Assembly: GCA_025345505.1 (NCBI GenBank)
Contig: JANVCC010000040.1
Coordinates: 11,438,023 to 11,502,022 of the forward strand
DNA from: Todiramphus chloris collaris
Lineage: Eukaryota > Chordata > Aves > Coraciiformes > Alcedinidae
Length of the DNA: 64,000 bases
Direction of reading: 5' to 3'
This document shows positions 27,025-38,272 of this stretch, piece by piece. The position numbers were made by a program, and so were the translations under genes. The notes beneath the pieces were generated by a model. It had not been told where the DNA came from. It did not search any database and saw only the letters and a list, made by a program, of their open reading frames with translations. How positions within the stretch are numbered: the stretch's first letter is position 1; every line of letters starts with the position of its first letter.

Positions 27025-30000
27025 GGAAAGTGCCAACAGTTTTATAGCATACTGTGTATAATAATGGGTAATAGACACAGAGGATTTATGTTAGGGGAGG
27101 AAACGAGAGTCTCGGTGAAGTCCAAGAAAGGAAATTTGGTCACCGGTTGATGTGCGGGTGGGATTGCCGTGTGATTGTTTTCACACACTTAGCATTTGTG
27201 GTTGGATGTCTAGATCCTTGAGGGCTACCATGTTGCCAGTACCTGCACATGCAAGCAAAATGGCAGTATGAAAGATATTATTGCTGCCAGCCATGCCCTG
27301 TTCCCTATTCTTCTTATGCCAAATGTGGCTTAGTTGTAAGAGAAATGATTTCAGAATATATTGTGTATTTGAGTACTTTATGCCACGTGTGATTTAACAC
27401 ACAGCTGTGATAAGGGGTAAGATGTATATCATGCACTATTTATTAATGTAGCATAAAAAATCTCCAAAGCCAAACGTGAAATTGCAAATTTCACTCGCTC
27501 TTGTCCCCATAATCACATTGGGAACCAGTAACTCCTTCAAAGCAAAGAAAATCAGTCAGCTAGGCAGTTGAGGGAGCAGAAGTGAAGGGTGTTTAATATA
27601 TATTCTAAATGTTCTGATTACCATCATGGATGATGCACTTGGTAAGGTAGTATATGATAAATTAATCAATTTTGGTTTATATCACACACAACCCTCCACC
27701 CCCAAACAATAAATTCTATGAAATATAAAATTTACAGTAGCTTGTAGACAATTTATTTTAAACCTTTCTGACTGTCTTGACATAACCAGAAATGAATATC
27801 CAAAAGTTCATGATTACCATTGAATGTGTCACCCTATGATTGCAGTCTCTGATGCACTGAAGTGCTATATAAAAGTAAGCACACATTTGGATTGGAAATC
27901 CATGAGCAAAGCCAAAGAACTACAATATGAAATCATTGGAATTGCTCTATCTGTTAAGTGAAGGGCTACTCAGAGATGTAATTTTTCCATAAGATCTTGC
28001 ATGCAAACAAGGACCACCCTATTGTAGAGAAGGACGGACAAGAGCACATATGGTTTGGTTGTGATGGTCCTTGAGCTGTGACAGGGGGAAGCTGTTCATC
28101 TCCTCCTGCACGCAGCCAACTGCTTTGTTTTTACCTGTTGCACATACTTTTGTGGGCAGCTCCTTTTCTCTCTCCTGTCCCATACCTCAAGTTTGTTAGT
28201 GCTTCAGTGTCTTCGTGGCCAGGCCGTGCAGTAAGAGAAGACTCTGTATTTGGGGGAGGATGGTGGGGGCGTGGTTTGCCATGGTTGTGGGATCAGTAAG
28301 CATGAAGGTGCTTGGATGCTGGGACTCAGTGCACATTGATGTCACTGGCATGCTAGTCACGCTCAGACACGTTGGTACAAGGAAGACACTGCAAGCAAAA
28401 GGAGAGCTAAAATTTAACTTGTCACTGTGACCTCTGAGGAAGAAACTATATTGAAAAAATTCTGAGCTTTATCATAGTCCTCCCCCACAAATCTATTGTG
28501 GTTACAAGTTCAAAGTGATACACGGTTGTTCTGTCTAACCCAGGACACTTTATAGATAGAATCATTCTTGGTATTAGAAAACAACCCACTCAACATGTGG
28601 CTCATGGTGTCCTATAAAAATCCGGGTCTAGAACTTTTGCCTCAAGCATTAAGCAAGTTTCAGTGCCTTTATACTGTAGTCCTTATGTGCATGTAGCACA
28701 GGCTTTTGATGAATTACATATTTAAACCCAGATGGCATAATTTTCTAGTCTGAATTGGCTTAAGTGGTGCTTTCTTGTTAAGGGGTCAAAATCTATATGC
28801 TGGAGAACCACTAAAAGGTGGTGTACTTCAACCATTTAAACATTCTCAAGCCAAGAGGATGTAAGTGGGTTGCCCCATTATGGGATTCCCAGAGTATTGT
28901 GGCTCTGGAGCCTTTCGGGGTCTTCTTGAAAGTGTTTTGAGTGCAGAGTGTCTTTTGGCAAGGCGAGCACTGAAAGATTATGTTCTAAATGCAAACAAAT
29001 GTCTGCACACTTTTCTGCTTGTGGCTTTGAAGCTGCTGTTATGGGATTGCTTGTAGTATTTTAATGGATACCAAAAAAATAAATGGCATTTGTTGTTTTT
29101 AGACCTGCTGCTGAACAGTTGGAAGAGTGCCCTGTGATTAGATCTAATTTAGTGTTCAGTGGGCTCTAGATTGGATTTCTTCTTATTAGTCTAGAGACAT
29201 ACTGATAAGAACACTCTGATTAAGGTATCCTGGTAGCCAGTATAATTTTCTAAGCTTGGGCTAGAGCATTTTTGAAAATATATTGGTGTTATGGTAAAGC
29301 AGGATACAATCGGGAAAAGGGAGTTGTGACTCCTGTATAAAATGGTTGAGATTTTATTTAGAAGGAAAAAATAATGGCTATAAAATTGCAGAGCAGGTCA
29401 TATTATTTACTGTTCTGGATAAGACTTGTCAGAGTTTCTCAGAAATGTTGTTACCTTTCTGTTTAAATAGACTGTCACAATATAGGCTCAGATTATTCCA
29501 CTTTAATTCTGGCAGAATTGTCTTGTGTAAGTGCTTTAGACCTGCAGGCAGTACCACTGATGTCTGTAATGCTGTAGCTGGGTCAAATAATGCTCAGCTC
29601 AGGCATGAGAGCCTCTTAAACTGCCTCATTTGACGTCGGTATATAGGGGGAAATGAGGAATCCAGAACAAGTTTTAGACCACCTAGATAGCATTAGAATT
29701 CTGTATTTCTGTCTTGAAAGCCAGAGGTGTGTAAGCCAATATTATATTATATTTGGCAAGAAAATAATCAAGTATGGTTAGATAATAAGGGATGGAGTTT
29801 TTGGTGGTGGTGGGTTGCTTTTTGCTTGTTTTGTTTTTTTGAGGGGGGTGTGATTTTCAAATCCTATTGGTTTGATTTAAAATACTGCTTCCGAAGTCTT
29901 CATTATAATTAGCTATTTAAGTAGCTAACATTCCCCACATAAATAATCACAATTGGATTTCTGTTAAATCGCTGGTTTCACAAATATTGTGTCTTTCTAA

Positions 30001-30261
30001 ATGTGCAGTTCTAACCAGCACGGCAGCAGTTATTACAGAAGTCCAACTACATATCTGTTCTGTGAAACAGAAGCTTTTCTTGGACCATGTCATCTTCCGT
30101 ATTCGAAGTTGCCAGGAGAGAGGATGCTAAAAACTACCATAGTTACTGTACCCTATCTTCATAGATTCTTCTTTCAGCAGGCTGGATCAAGTGTCTTCTG
30201 AGGATTTTAGAGAGCTATACTGTGTTTCAGAAAGGGAGTGCTGGAGTATTCTGCCTTTTTT

Positions 30262-30285
30262 AACCACCAGGTTAACCTGGTGGTT
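30262..30285. repeat. Perfect 24-bp palindrome centred on GTTAAC
   Basis: AACCACCAGGTT is followed directly by its exact reverse complement AACCTGGTGGTT, with no spacer. It could be a dyad binding site or a small cruciform. No protein can be named from the sequence alone. Confidence 0.95.
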
Positions 30286-31721
30286 GCTCTGCTCTCCCAA
30301 AGGAGGGTATGTGCAGAGCCAGTCTGCAGTCAGTGAGTCAAGAGGCTGAAGACAGTGAGCTGTGGAGAATGGACACCAAGTTTGTTAACCAGTATTTTTC
30401 ACATCTGCTTTTCTCTCTGCAACCATATTAAAACAAACATTCTGGGAGCCTTTTTATTACAGTTACACACTCTGTACTTCGCATGGCTTTATTTCCTGGA
30501 ACAAAAGATAGCACAAAATCTTTACTGTTTAAAGAGATTGTGTATCAAAGTAATATAGGGGGATGAAGTCTCATTTTTCAAATGTCTGGCAACTGTCAGT
30601 TTTCAATAAATCCTTTTCCTTGAGGAAATTCACTCTGCATAGTAACTAATCATACAAGTGCTCAGGCGTGTTGATCCTAAATCTTAAATAGTTGAGATCC
30701 CCGTGGCTTGCTGGGCAAGCAAGAATCCCTACAGTGGACTCTGTTCTGATGTTGCTACAAGTGGATATACTCCTGGGGTACATATACATTGAAATCAGTG
30801 GTTTGTTGTATTCCTCTCATAAAATAAAGCCAAAAACTTACAACCTTCCCTTCCTCCTGCTGTCTAATCATTAGGGAAAATTCAACATTGTAGTTGGAAA
30901 AGACCAATAATCAAATTGATGTCTGCAGTTTGATATATTGACAGGTAAAGTAACTACAAAAGTGGTGAAAAATTAGGCTTTCAGATCAAATTATCTAACC
31001 TGGGTTAAAAATGGAACTAGATATAATATTGACAACTTCAACTGACCTTTGTTTAAAATAGACTTGTATTAAGTGATGAGTCATGTGTGTACTTTCAGAA
31101 ACTGCTGTGTTATGGGTCTTCCCAAAATTCAAATAGACAAAATTTCCTTTGAGTGACTCTCCTTTTTAACCTGCTTTTTAAGCCATTTCTCCTTCACTGA
31201 GTAGTTGAGATACTTTGGACTCCCATAGCTCTTTTGGTGAGGTTGCTTGGAAAATATCTCCATGGCAGATTTGCTAAGTTTGAAGTGCTCGTGTTGACTT
31301 GTATTTGTAAAATGGATCCCAGTACTTAAGAGCTTAAAATAGAATCTACCAATTATTTGTTGTATACTTGTGGAGATTGTTAGAAGCTCAAAGAAAATCC
31401 AGTGAAACTCAAACCCATACAAATTATTAAAAGAATAAAAATAAAAAAATTGTATTGTATACATTACACTGTTATATATATATAAGTATCATTAACAGTG
31501 ATTCAAACAGTATATAAATGACAGAATAAAAAAATTACAGTTTTTCATTTCCAAGTCCTTCACAGCACAGTAGTCTCTCTTCATCCCTGTAGCAATCTCC
31601 TGAGCTTTAAGCGATATATAAAATCATCTTGTGCTGTGGGGTTCTTCATTTTCCTCACGGATAAGAGACAACAGGCAGTAAAAAAGAGACTTTCTGATTA
31701 GATGTCACAATGACAAGTCAA

Positions 31722-31890
31722 GCAGTGGAGCAGGCTGCCCAGAACTGTCCGTGAAGGTTTTGAAGACCAGACTGAATAGAACTCTAAGCAACCTGGTCTG
31801 ATCTGACAGCTCATCCTGTTTTGGGCAGTCTAACAGGACAAGAAACCTCTCAAGCTTCCTGCCCTTCTGAATTATCCTGTGATCTGGTGA
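31722..31890 (+). mobile_element. CR1 non-LTR retrotransposon 3' fragment (old copy)
   Basis: The stretch begins with GTGGAGCAGGCTGCCCAGAA, runs through AGCAACCTGGTCTGATCTGA, and ends near GAATTATCCTGTGATCTGG. This is the order and spacing of the 3' tail of avian CR1 elements, which finish in ATTCTRTG-type repeats. Many substitutions indicate an old insertion. Only the 3' end is present, as is usual for 5'-truncated CR1 copies, and no reverse-transcriptase coding region is visible. Confidence 0.78.
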
Positions 31891-31942
31891 AATAATATTT
31901 CTCAGATAAAGCAAATGTCTGTATTATATATCTAGAAATTGG

Positions 31943-32018
31943 TTGTGCTTTGAGTGGGGCTCAGACCAGATGATCTTTGCATGTCCTTTGCAACTGATGT
32001 CACTTCTGGGTTCTGATT
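31943..32018 (+). mobile_element. Second, adjacent CR1 3' end fragment
   Basis: GAGTGGGGCTCAGACCAGAT, then GATCTTTGCATGTCCTTTGC and a terminal GGTTCTGATTC, resemble the last 70-80 bases of a CR1 element of another subfamily. It starts about 50 bp after the end of the previous CR1 fragment in the same orientation. It is highly diverged, so subfamily and exact limits are uncertain. Confidence 0.62.
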
Positions 32019-35000
32019 CCAACTTCTTAGAAAAATTACATATTTTCCCCTGATTACTCAAAATATTTCAGGCTACAGCAGAGATACTATGAAACCCTCG
32101 TCCTTCTAGCCCAAGACAGAATACTCTCTGCACAGATCTGCTTAATAGCTTTAGAATTGTTTTTAAGCCATTTGCCTCAAGCTTTTTTCCTTCAGATTTC
32201 TGCATTTAGGCTGCTATTGTGATAATATTACTAAACTCAATAACTGCTGTTAGAGTGAGGGAGCAGCATCTGCCAGACAGAGAAATGCAATTACAGTCAA
32301 GCACTAATGAAGGGCTGCAACAGCATCTGCCTTTTCTGTGTCACTTCTGCAGCTTCCCAAAACAGCCACTAGTGCGTACGTCAGTCTGTAATTCATCATC
32401 CCTGCTGACGCCAGTGCTGGGCTCACCTGACAGAAACTCTCCTGGTTGTTATTACCCAAGAAGCTCACTTCCTGATAGCACAGGAAGTTGCGAAAAGGTC
32501 TTTAGTCTGATGTGCGTCTGAATTATCATGTGGTTATCTAAAATCAGCTGTCACCTTATCTGCTGGAGTAAATTTAGGCAATATTGAATTTTGAATAACA
32601 GATGGCCAGATGCTGTGAAAAATATATGCTTAGAATGCTCTGGGTAGGAACACAAGTGCCTCAGGATTGGTTTATGGATGGTGTTCAACTGGAGTTGCAG
32701 TCTTTTGGATCAGAATTGAAAGAAGGTCTTTAAAATCTCTCCAAAACAGGACTGTGAGGCTATGCTCTGTGCTTCCTTCTTGACTCATTATCAGCTCATG
32801 ACTTCTCCAATTTAATTTTCATTGAATAAATTTGTTATCACCACCACCATCATCCGGTTTCCTGAACATGGAGAAACACTTCAAGCTAGTTCAAGGAAGC
32901 ACGATGATGATTTCACGCTGGTTATTATCAATTGAAGACTCTCCAGTGGTCAGTCATCACATTAGAAAATGTAAATTTTCGTAGATGTCTAAATGGCTTG
33001 ACACAGTGAGAGGCATTCAGATTGCTCCCCTACACTCCAGGCCATTTTAAAATGTTCCTGGAACCTACTATAATTATTTTGCCAATAAGTAAGCAGGGGC
33101 ATGCACAATTCTGTCGTTAGATGTTGTCATTGACTGCTGTGATGACAGAGTACTTGACCAGCTATTTCCATATCGGCACTTCAGCTGTTCTCTGTGATAA
33201 GTTGTGTCAAATCACAGCTTTTTTAAGAGAAAATCCTGAAAAAAAAAAAAAAAATGCTAAAAAGGTTTTGTGCCTTTTTTTAAACAGGTATTATATATCT
33301 GAAGGAATGTTTTCTGCCAAGAGTCCTTTGTTTGCTGCCCTACAGTGTCTTTGACTGTTGATCTTCTGTAACAGTCATGTATATTCAATTAGTATTCAGC
33401 TGTTAACTGTGCAACACTGTTACCCACTTCTCTTCCATACAAATCTCCTATGCATTTGTACATCTGCCTTTTTCTGGTGAGTTCTCATTTTCCCCAGTGC
33501 AGTCTGGCATGTGGGACGTGCCAGCCAGTTCACGGGATGCTGAAGGTTTTCATTCTCCTCATGTTGTCATCACTGTTAAAGCACAAAGCTAGTGAAAAAG
33601 AGAAGTTTTCCAGTGGCTCTGTGCAGCTTTTTTTCCCCTGATACTTTCCTTTTGGCTCGTTAACGTACCAAAGATGACTTCTGGTCCATCCTATAGCAAC
33701 AGAGATCAACCTGCAGTCTCCAGCATGTGTTCAGGTTGCTAGGCTGCTCTTTGATTCTCCAAGTTAGGCAGTTCCTTGTCTTACTGAGCTGAAAATACAA
33801 CCATTACTAAGGGTAAAAACCATATAAACATCCCCATTTGCTCTTAAAAAACAATTTTTTCAATCATTTTGGGTTTGGAGTTCAAAATGTTGTTTAGATG
33901 TTAATCACTTGAAACTGTGCTTGGGCATATAATTCAATTACGGGACCATCTTAATTATGCAGATGGTGCTTATGAGCATCTGATACAATTACAGTGTCAA
34001 TTCAGCACACATTTGTTCAAAGGGCTTAGCTGAAACGCATTATTATTTCAATGTGTGTGGACAAATTCACTTTTTCAGGAAATGGGTTCACGGAATACTG
34101 CTCTGCTCTGCTCATTGCTCTCAATGACGTGTAAACCACAAGGACTTTAACCATTCTCCTGTATTCTGTGGTGGTCCTAGGCTTGCAAGAGATTTCTTCA
34201 TGTTTTTAACATATCCAGAGGGATGAAAATGGAGACTTGAGTTAATAATCCATCATCCCTCTGGGTAGCAGACGGATTTATTTCTACTTGAATTTTTAAC
34301 CTCCTTTTGAATGCTGCACCACATCTGGAGGCAGTGTGTAAATCTCATCCAATCAAGCTGATAACAAAATAGGAAAATTAGTGGAATTTACTTTCACCAT
34401 AAATTGGTGCAAAATAAATACCATGTAATTCTTGCTAAAGTAAGATTCAACTTTTAACATCGCCCCTTCTTTTGATGTGAGCCCCATAAAAGGAACCCTT
34501 ACTGTGGTTTAAAGCATGCATACATCTCAAGGAAGATCACTGTTTCTGCCTCCTGGAATATGTTTTTCTCATTCCCTTTGTGTTAGCTTTTTTAAAAAAA
34601 AAAAAAAAAATCCTTATAACCACTTCCAACTCCGTGAGCCCAGCCTTGTATACCTAATTATTGGTTAGATGCCATTAGGGAGGCTGTAGTAAAGAAAGAT
34701 TAAGCAAAGCATTGGAATTTATATAGGGGAATATCTATAGAGGGTTTATTTAAAAATAACTGAGAGTTTTGAAAGGAATATAAACCTTAATGCTTCTGGC
34801 CAAAAGTCATCCTCCAACCCACAGAAAGTAGGAGGAAAAAAATTTTAAGGATGATTTATTCTGCTTTCTCAGTTTTTCACTTCCCCCTCCCCTTTTGCTC
34901 TAATTCTGATCAGAAATAGAATATTAATCCACCTCACGATTCACCGAATATGGCCACATCTGTATTAGTGTTGAGCACACTACCTGTCCTCTTTACATTT

Positions 35001-36087
35001 AGGTACTGCACAGATATTGCATATGTGATATATAGAATAGGGGCTGTCACCACAGCAAAGCTGGGTAGTACCAGAATTCCCGCTTCTAAACAGTCTGCAC
35101 AAGCACTTTCCTGATCCAAATTACTTTCTCTGATGCTTAGAGGAGAGAGTGTGTCTCTGTATTTGGGGCTATATATGTATAGGATCGTTTTCTCTTATTT
35201 TTGGTATTTGGCTCTTATGGAAATGTCACAGATTATATCAGCATGAGTCTAGTCATTGAAAATTCATGCCAGCAAAATATGTCACAGTGCAAATTCTAAT
35301 TTCCAGCAATAGATGTATTCATCTTTTGTTGAAACTAATCGGAGAATGAATTTGAATCCTGTGTATTCGCTGCAGTTCGAGGCCAGCTTTGCTCTGAGGG
35401 TTTATTAAGTGGGATCAATGATGGGTTAGACTCTTTGCATAGGAGCAAATAGCATCTGCACAACTCAGCTCTGCTGTGTGCACTGAAGATGTGCTGGCTG
35501 TCCACGTACGCAAATACAACTGTAGTTCAGGTGTAAATTCTCTTATTACAGTGATTATTTTCATTTCTGCTTTGTGCTTAGTTACAAGTACTGCTTGCAA
35601 CATAAAATATTACTATAGTATTAGGAAAAAAAATATAGCATCTAGTAAAATAAATCAAAGTATGTGCTTGCATTCAGTTTTCTTCCTATCTAATGTAGGT
35701 ACCAAGCCTCTGTCATGGAACAACCAATCCAAGCTAATGTGCGTTCCCTAAAACCACCATGTGACCTGTGCACAAAGACAGGGAGTAGAAACCAAAGGAT
35801 TTGTGATGCCTAAATGCATGTCTGTGGGGATATTGTTCAAAACTCTGTAGCTGATTCTGCCTTCTAGTAACTTGTTAAACTGTTCTTGGTGGAAAAAAAG
35901 ATACCGTACAAGATTGAAAGAGATATGCATAATGTATGAGAACCAGGAGAGAACGAAGAATGCATTGGTTTGGACATTCAAATGGCTGTAAGAATCAAGG
36001 AGTAACAAGATGACAATGATGTTTGCTGCTGAAGGAAAATCTCAGAAGCTGAATGCATGGGAGGAACTGTTCTTGTAGCCTAATAGG

Positions 36088-36133
36088 AAAATTGCCATTA
36101 CTTCTGGTGGAGTCAATAGGAGTGTGGATTAGG
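36088..36133. repeat. Degenerate CATTGACTTC/AGTGGGAG-type interspersed repeat fragment
   Basis: ATTGCCATTACTTCTGGTGG followed by AGTCAATAGGAG resembles a short module that recurs across bird and reptile genomes. I recall the motif but cannot name the family with certainty. Similar fragments are seen at 41489-41531 and 49342-49385. Confidence 0.35.
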
Positions 36134-37336
36134 TGTTCTCTTAATTATGAGTCATAGAAATACAGTTTCCAGAGGGTCGTACTAGTGCTGCTTATGATTT
36201 CTTAAAATTATTTTAGCTATTAGTTCATGGAGAAAGTTAACCTCTTTTATCCATCATTACCTTCTGTGGGACTTTCTCTTATGTAACGTCAAACTTTGTT
36301 TTCCACAACCTTCTGAAAATTCAGATAAATTGGTACTGACTTTTCTGCAGGCTGAAAAGGTGAGTTCTCCGTAGGTGCCCTATCATTCCAAAGCACTGCA
36401 TTCCTGTTCTTGAGACAAGGGCTCTACTCAAGTATGTGTCCATCTTTTATGCATCCCAATGATCGTAGCCATTTACTGCAGTAATGAGGCTCTGCCAGAA
36501 TGGCAGTAGAAGCAGAGAGCTGTAACAAGTGCACAATATTCCAAAGGTTTCAGCAATGCAAAGGTAGGGTGCTATGCAGAGGAAGCACCTCTAAAGTTAT
36601 ATTTTGGAGCAAATGAAAAGCATCATGTGTAGCTAACAAGCATGGATGTCTTCCCCAAGAGGATCCACTGTTGTCTATAGCCAGGTTTGTGCAGTTTGAA
36701 AATGGAAGCTCCCTGTGCTGTTAGAGATGTGTTTAAGGTGGTATATTTGCTTGATGATGATTGAGGGGATACCTTTTCCTTTTTACCTATGAACACGTTT
36801 GTCTTCTGATTTAGTATTACTGTGGTGCCTTGTAGAAAGCCACAGTCTTGCAATATTGAGCCCTTTTAACTCCTTGACAAAGTAGCAAGAGTTTTGAGAG
36901 CAAGAGAACTAAGATAACAGCATATGTTCCTTGTGACATACCATTTTTTCTCAGGCTGGTAGTAGTCAAAAGATATGGGGTTTGGCTTTTGTAAGAAGAA
37001 TAGGTCATTTCCTGCCTATTTTCCTTCTAAGTCTAAAATACTGCATACGCAGATGACCGTGACAGTTTAAGTGTTCTTGTGTTTGATTGTCTCAGAGGCA
37101 GATCCAGCTTGTTCTTGGGATTGTATATACTCTTTATACGTGACAGAACTCTGGCTGGATAATCTGAGAGAACTTGCACAAGAACTGTCCAAGATTTTCT
37201 ATCTGAACTGATTCAAACTGGCTGCTGTGAAGATGTGCAAAATGTTTTGTGGGTTTTTTGTTTGTTTTTTTAAAGGATATAAATTGCCCTTGCGCTGCTT
37301 TTGCACAAGAATCTGGTGTAACTGGAACAGAGTAGG

Positions 37337-37612
37337 TTCACAGAATTCAGAATTGTAGCACATGGAGGTTAGAAGGTACCTCAGGTGATCATAGCCCACA
37401 AGACTGGAGCACCTTTGCTCAAAGCAGAGCCACCTTATTAGGTCAGAGCAGGTTGCTCATGACTTGATTTGGTATTGTCATGAAAGCCTCCAACGATGGA
37501 GACTGCACAACTCCTCTAAGCAACCTGATCCACTGCTTGACTATGCTTAGGTGTGAAGTGAACTTGCCTTTCAGCAAGTGTTAGTCCAGACCCTATACTT
37601 CTTGTCTCTCAG
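37337..37612 (-). mobile_element. CR1 non-LTR retrotransposon 3' fragment, antisense
   Basis: Read on the + strand, the copy starts TTCACAGAATTCAGAATTGT and passes through GGAGGTTAGAAGGTACCTCA. It continues to AGACTGCACAACTCCTCTAA, then CAACCTGATCCACTGCTTGA, and ends near CTTCTTGTCTCTC. This is the reverse complement of the avian CR1 3' region, so the element lies opposite to SLIT3. It is roughly 275 bp, 5'-truncated and clearly diverged. It ends about 500 bp upstream of the D2 LRR4-5 exon. Confidence 0.85.
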
Positions 37613-38128
37613 GAGAATTACGTTTTCTTTCCTTGCATGATCATATTAACCCTGCACTCCTTATCAGAAGATGTCAAACTTCTGGAATTTCAGTTAGACT
37701 TAAGACAGCTGCTGGTAAAGAGAATTGGAATAAAAGGGTTCTTCTCATTGTGGACTTTTCATATGAATGTATTCATGGAATACTAAGGTGGGGGGTATTT
37801 TCCATTTCTATGTATATTAAGCTGAAGATTTTAAATATTTGTGTAGAATTTTAAACAAAGGGAAAGGGGCTGGGCATACAAAAAAAATATTTTAAGATAA
37901 CTAGCACTTTTATATGTCTATATATTCCCCAGCTAGGAGAGTACTCATGTTGACTGTGGGGTTTTTTTCACCTTTTTAATGTAACAGGCAAATGAAGACC
38001 TTTAAATGTGGGTTGGCTTTTGTGACTGGATTAATTTTTATTTTTGTTCTTTAATTTAACCCCAAAGTTCAGTCTATCTTTATTTGATTACAAGACTAAT
38101 AAATTATAAACATTTCCTCTCTTTTCAG

Positions 38129-38272
38129 GCTTCTCAATGCCAATAAGATCAACTGCCTGAGGGTAAACACGTTCCAAGGTCTGCATAATCTCAAACTGCT
38201 ATCTCTTTATGACAACAAACTGCAGACCATCAGCAAAGGGCTCTTTGCACCTCTCCGATCGATCCAGACTCT
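38129..38272 (+). CDS. SLIT3: SLIT3 exon: D2 leucine-rich repeats 4 and 5
   Basis: This 144-nt exon encodes two consecutive repeats of D2. After completing Leu (CT+G), it reads [20 protein letters not shown], then [20 protein letters not shown], then PLRSIQT, with the final Leu split. VNTFQ and ISKGLFAPL match SLIT3, where SLIT2 has VDAFQ and IAKGTFSPL. The acceptor is CTTTTCAG and the donor is GTGAGT. The length is exactly twice the 72-nt module with phase 2 at both ends, as expected if an intron between two repeat exons is absent. The repeats complete the ROBO-binding LRR solenoid of D2. Confidence 0.97.

Larger units (their letters stand above)
26819..38128 (+). other. SLIT3: SLIT3 intron, D2 LRR3 to LRR4 (11.3 kb)
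   Basis: The intron starts GTGAGT and ends CTCTTTTCAG. About 155 bp after the donor is an A-rich tract with C interruptions (26974-27024). Further in are a 24-bp perfect palindrome (30262-30285), two adjacent old CR1 3' ends (31722-32018), A runs at 33239-33254 and 34592-34610, a candidate conserved AT-rich stretch (33890-34080), and an antisense CR1 copy (37337-37612). No other gene is recognisable. Confidence 0.88.
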
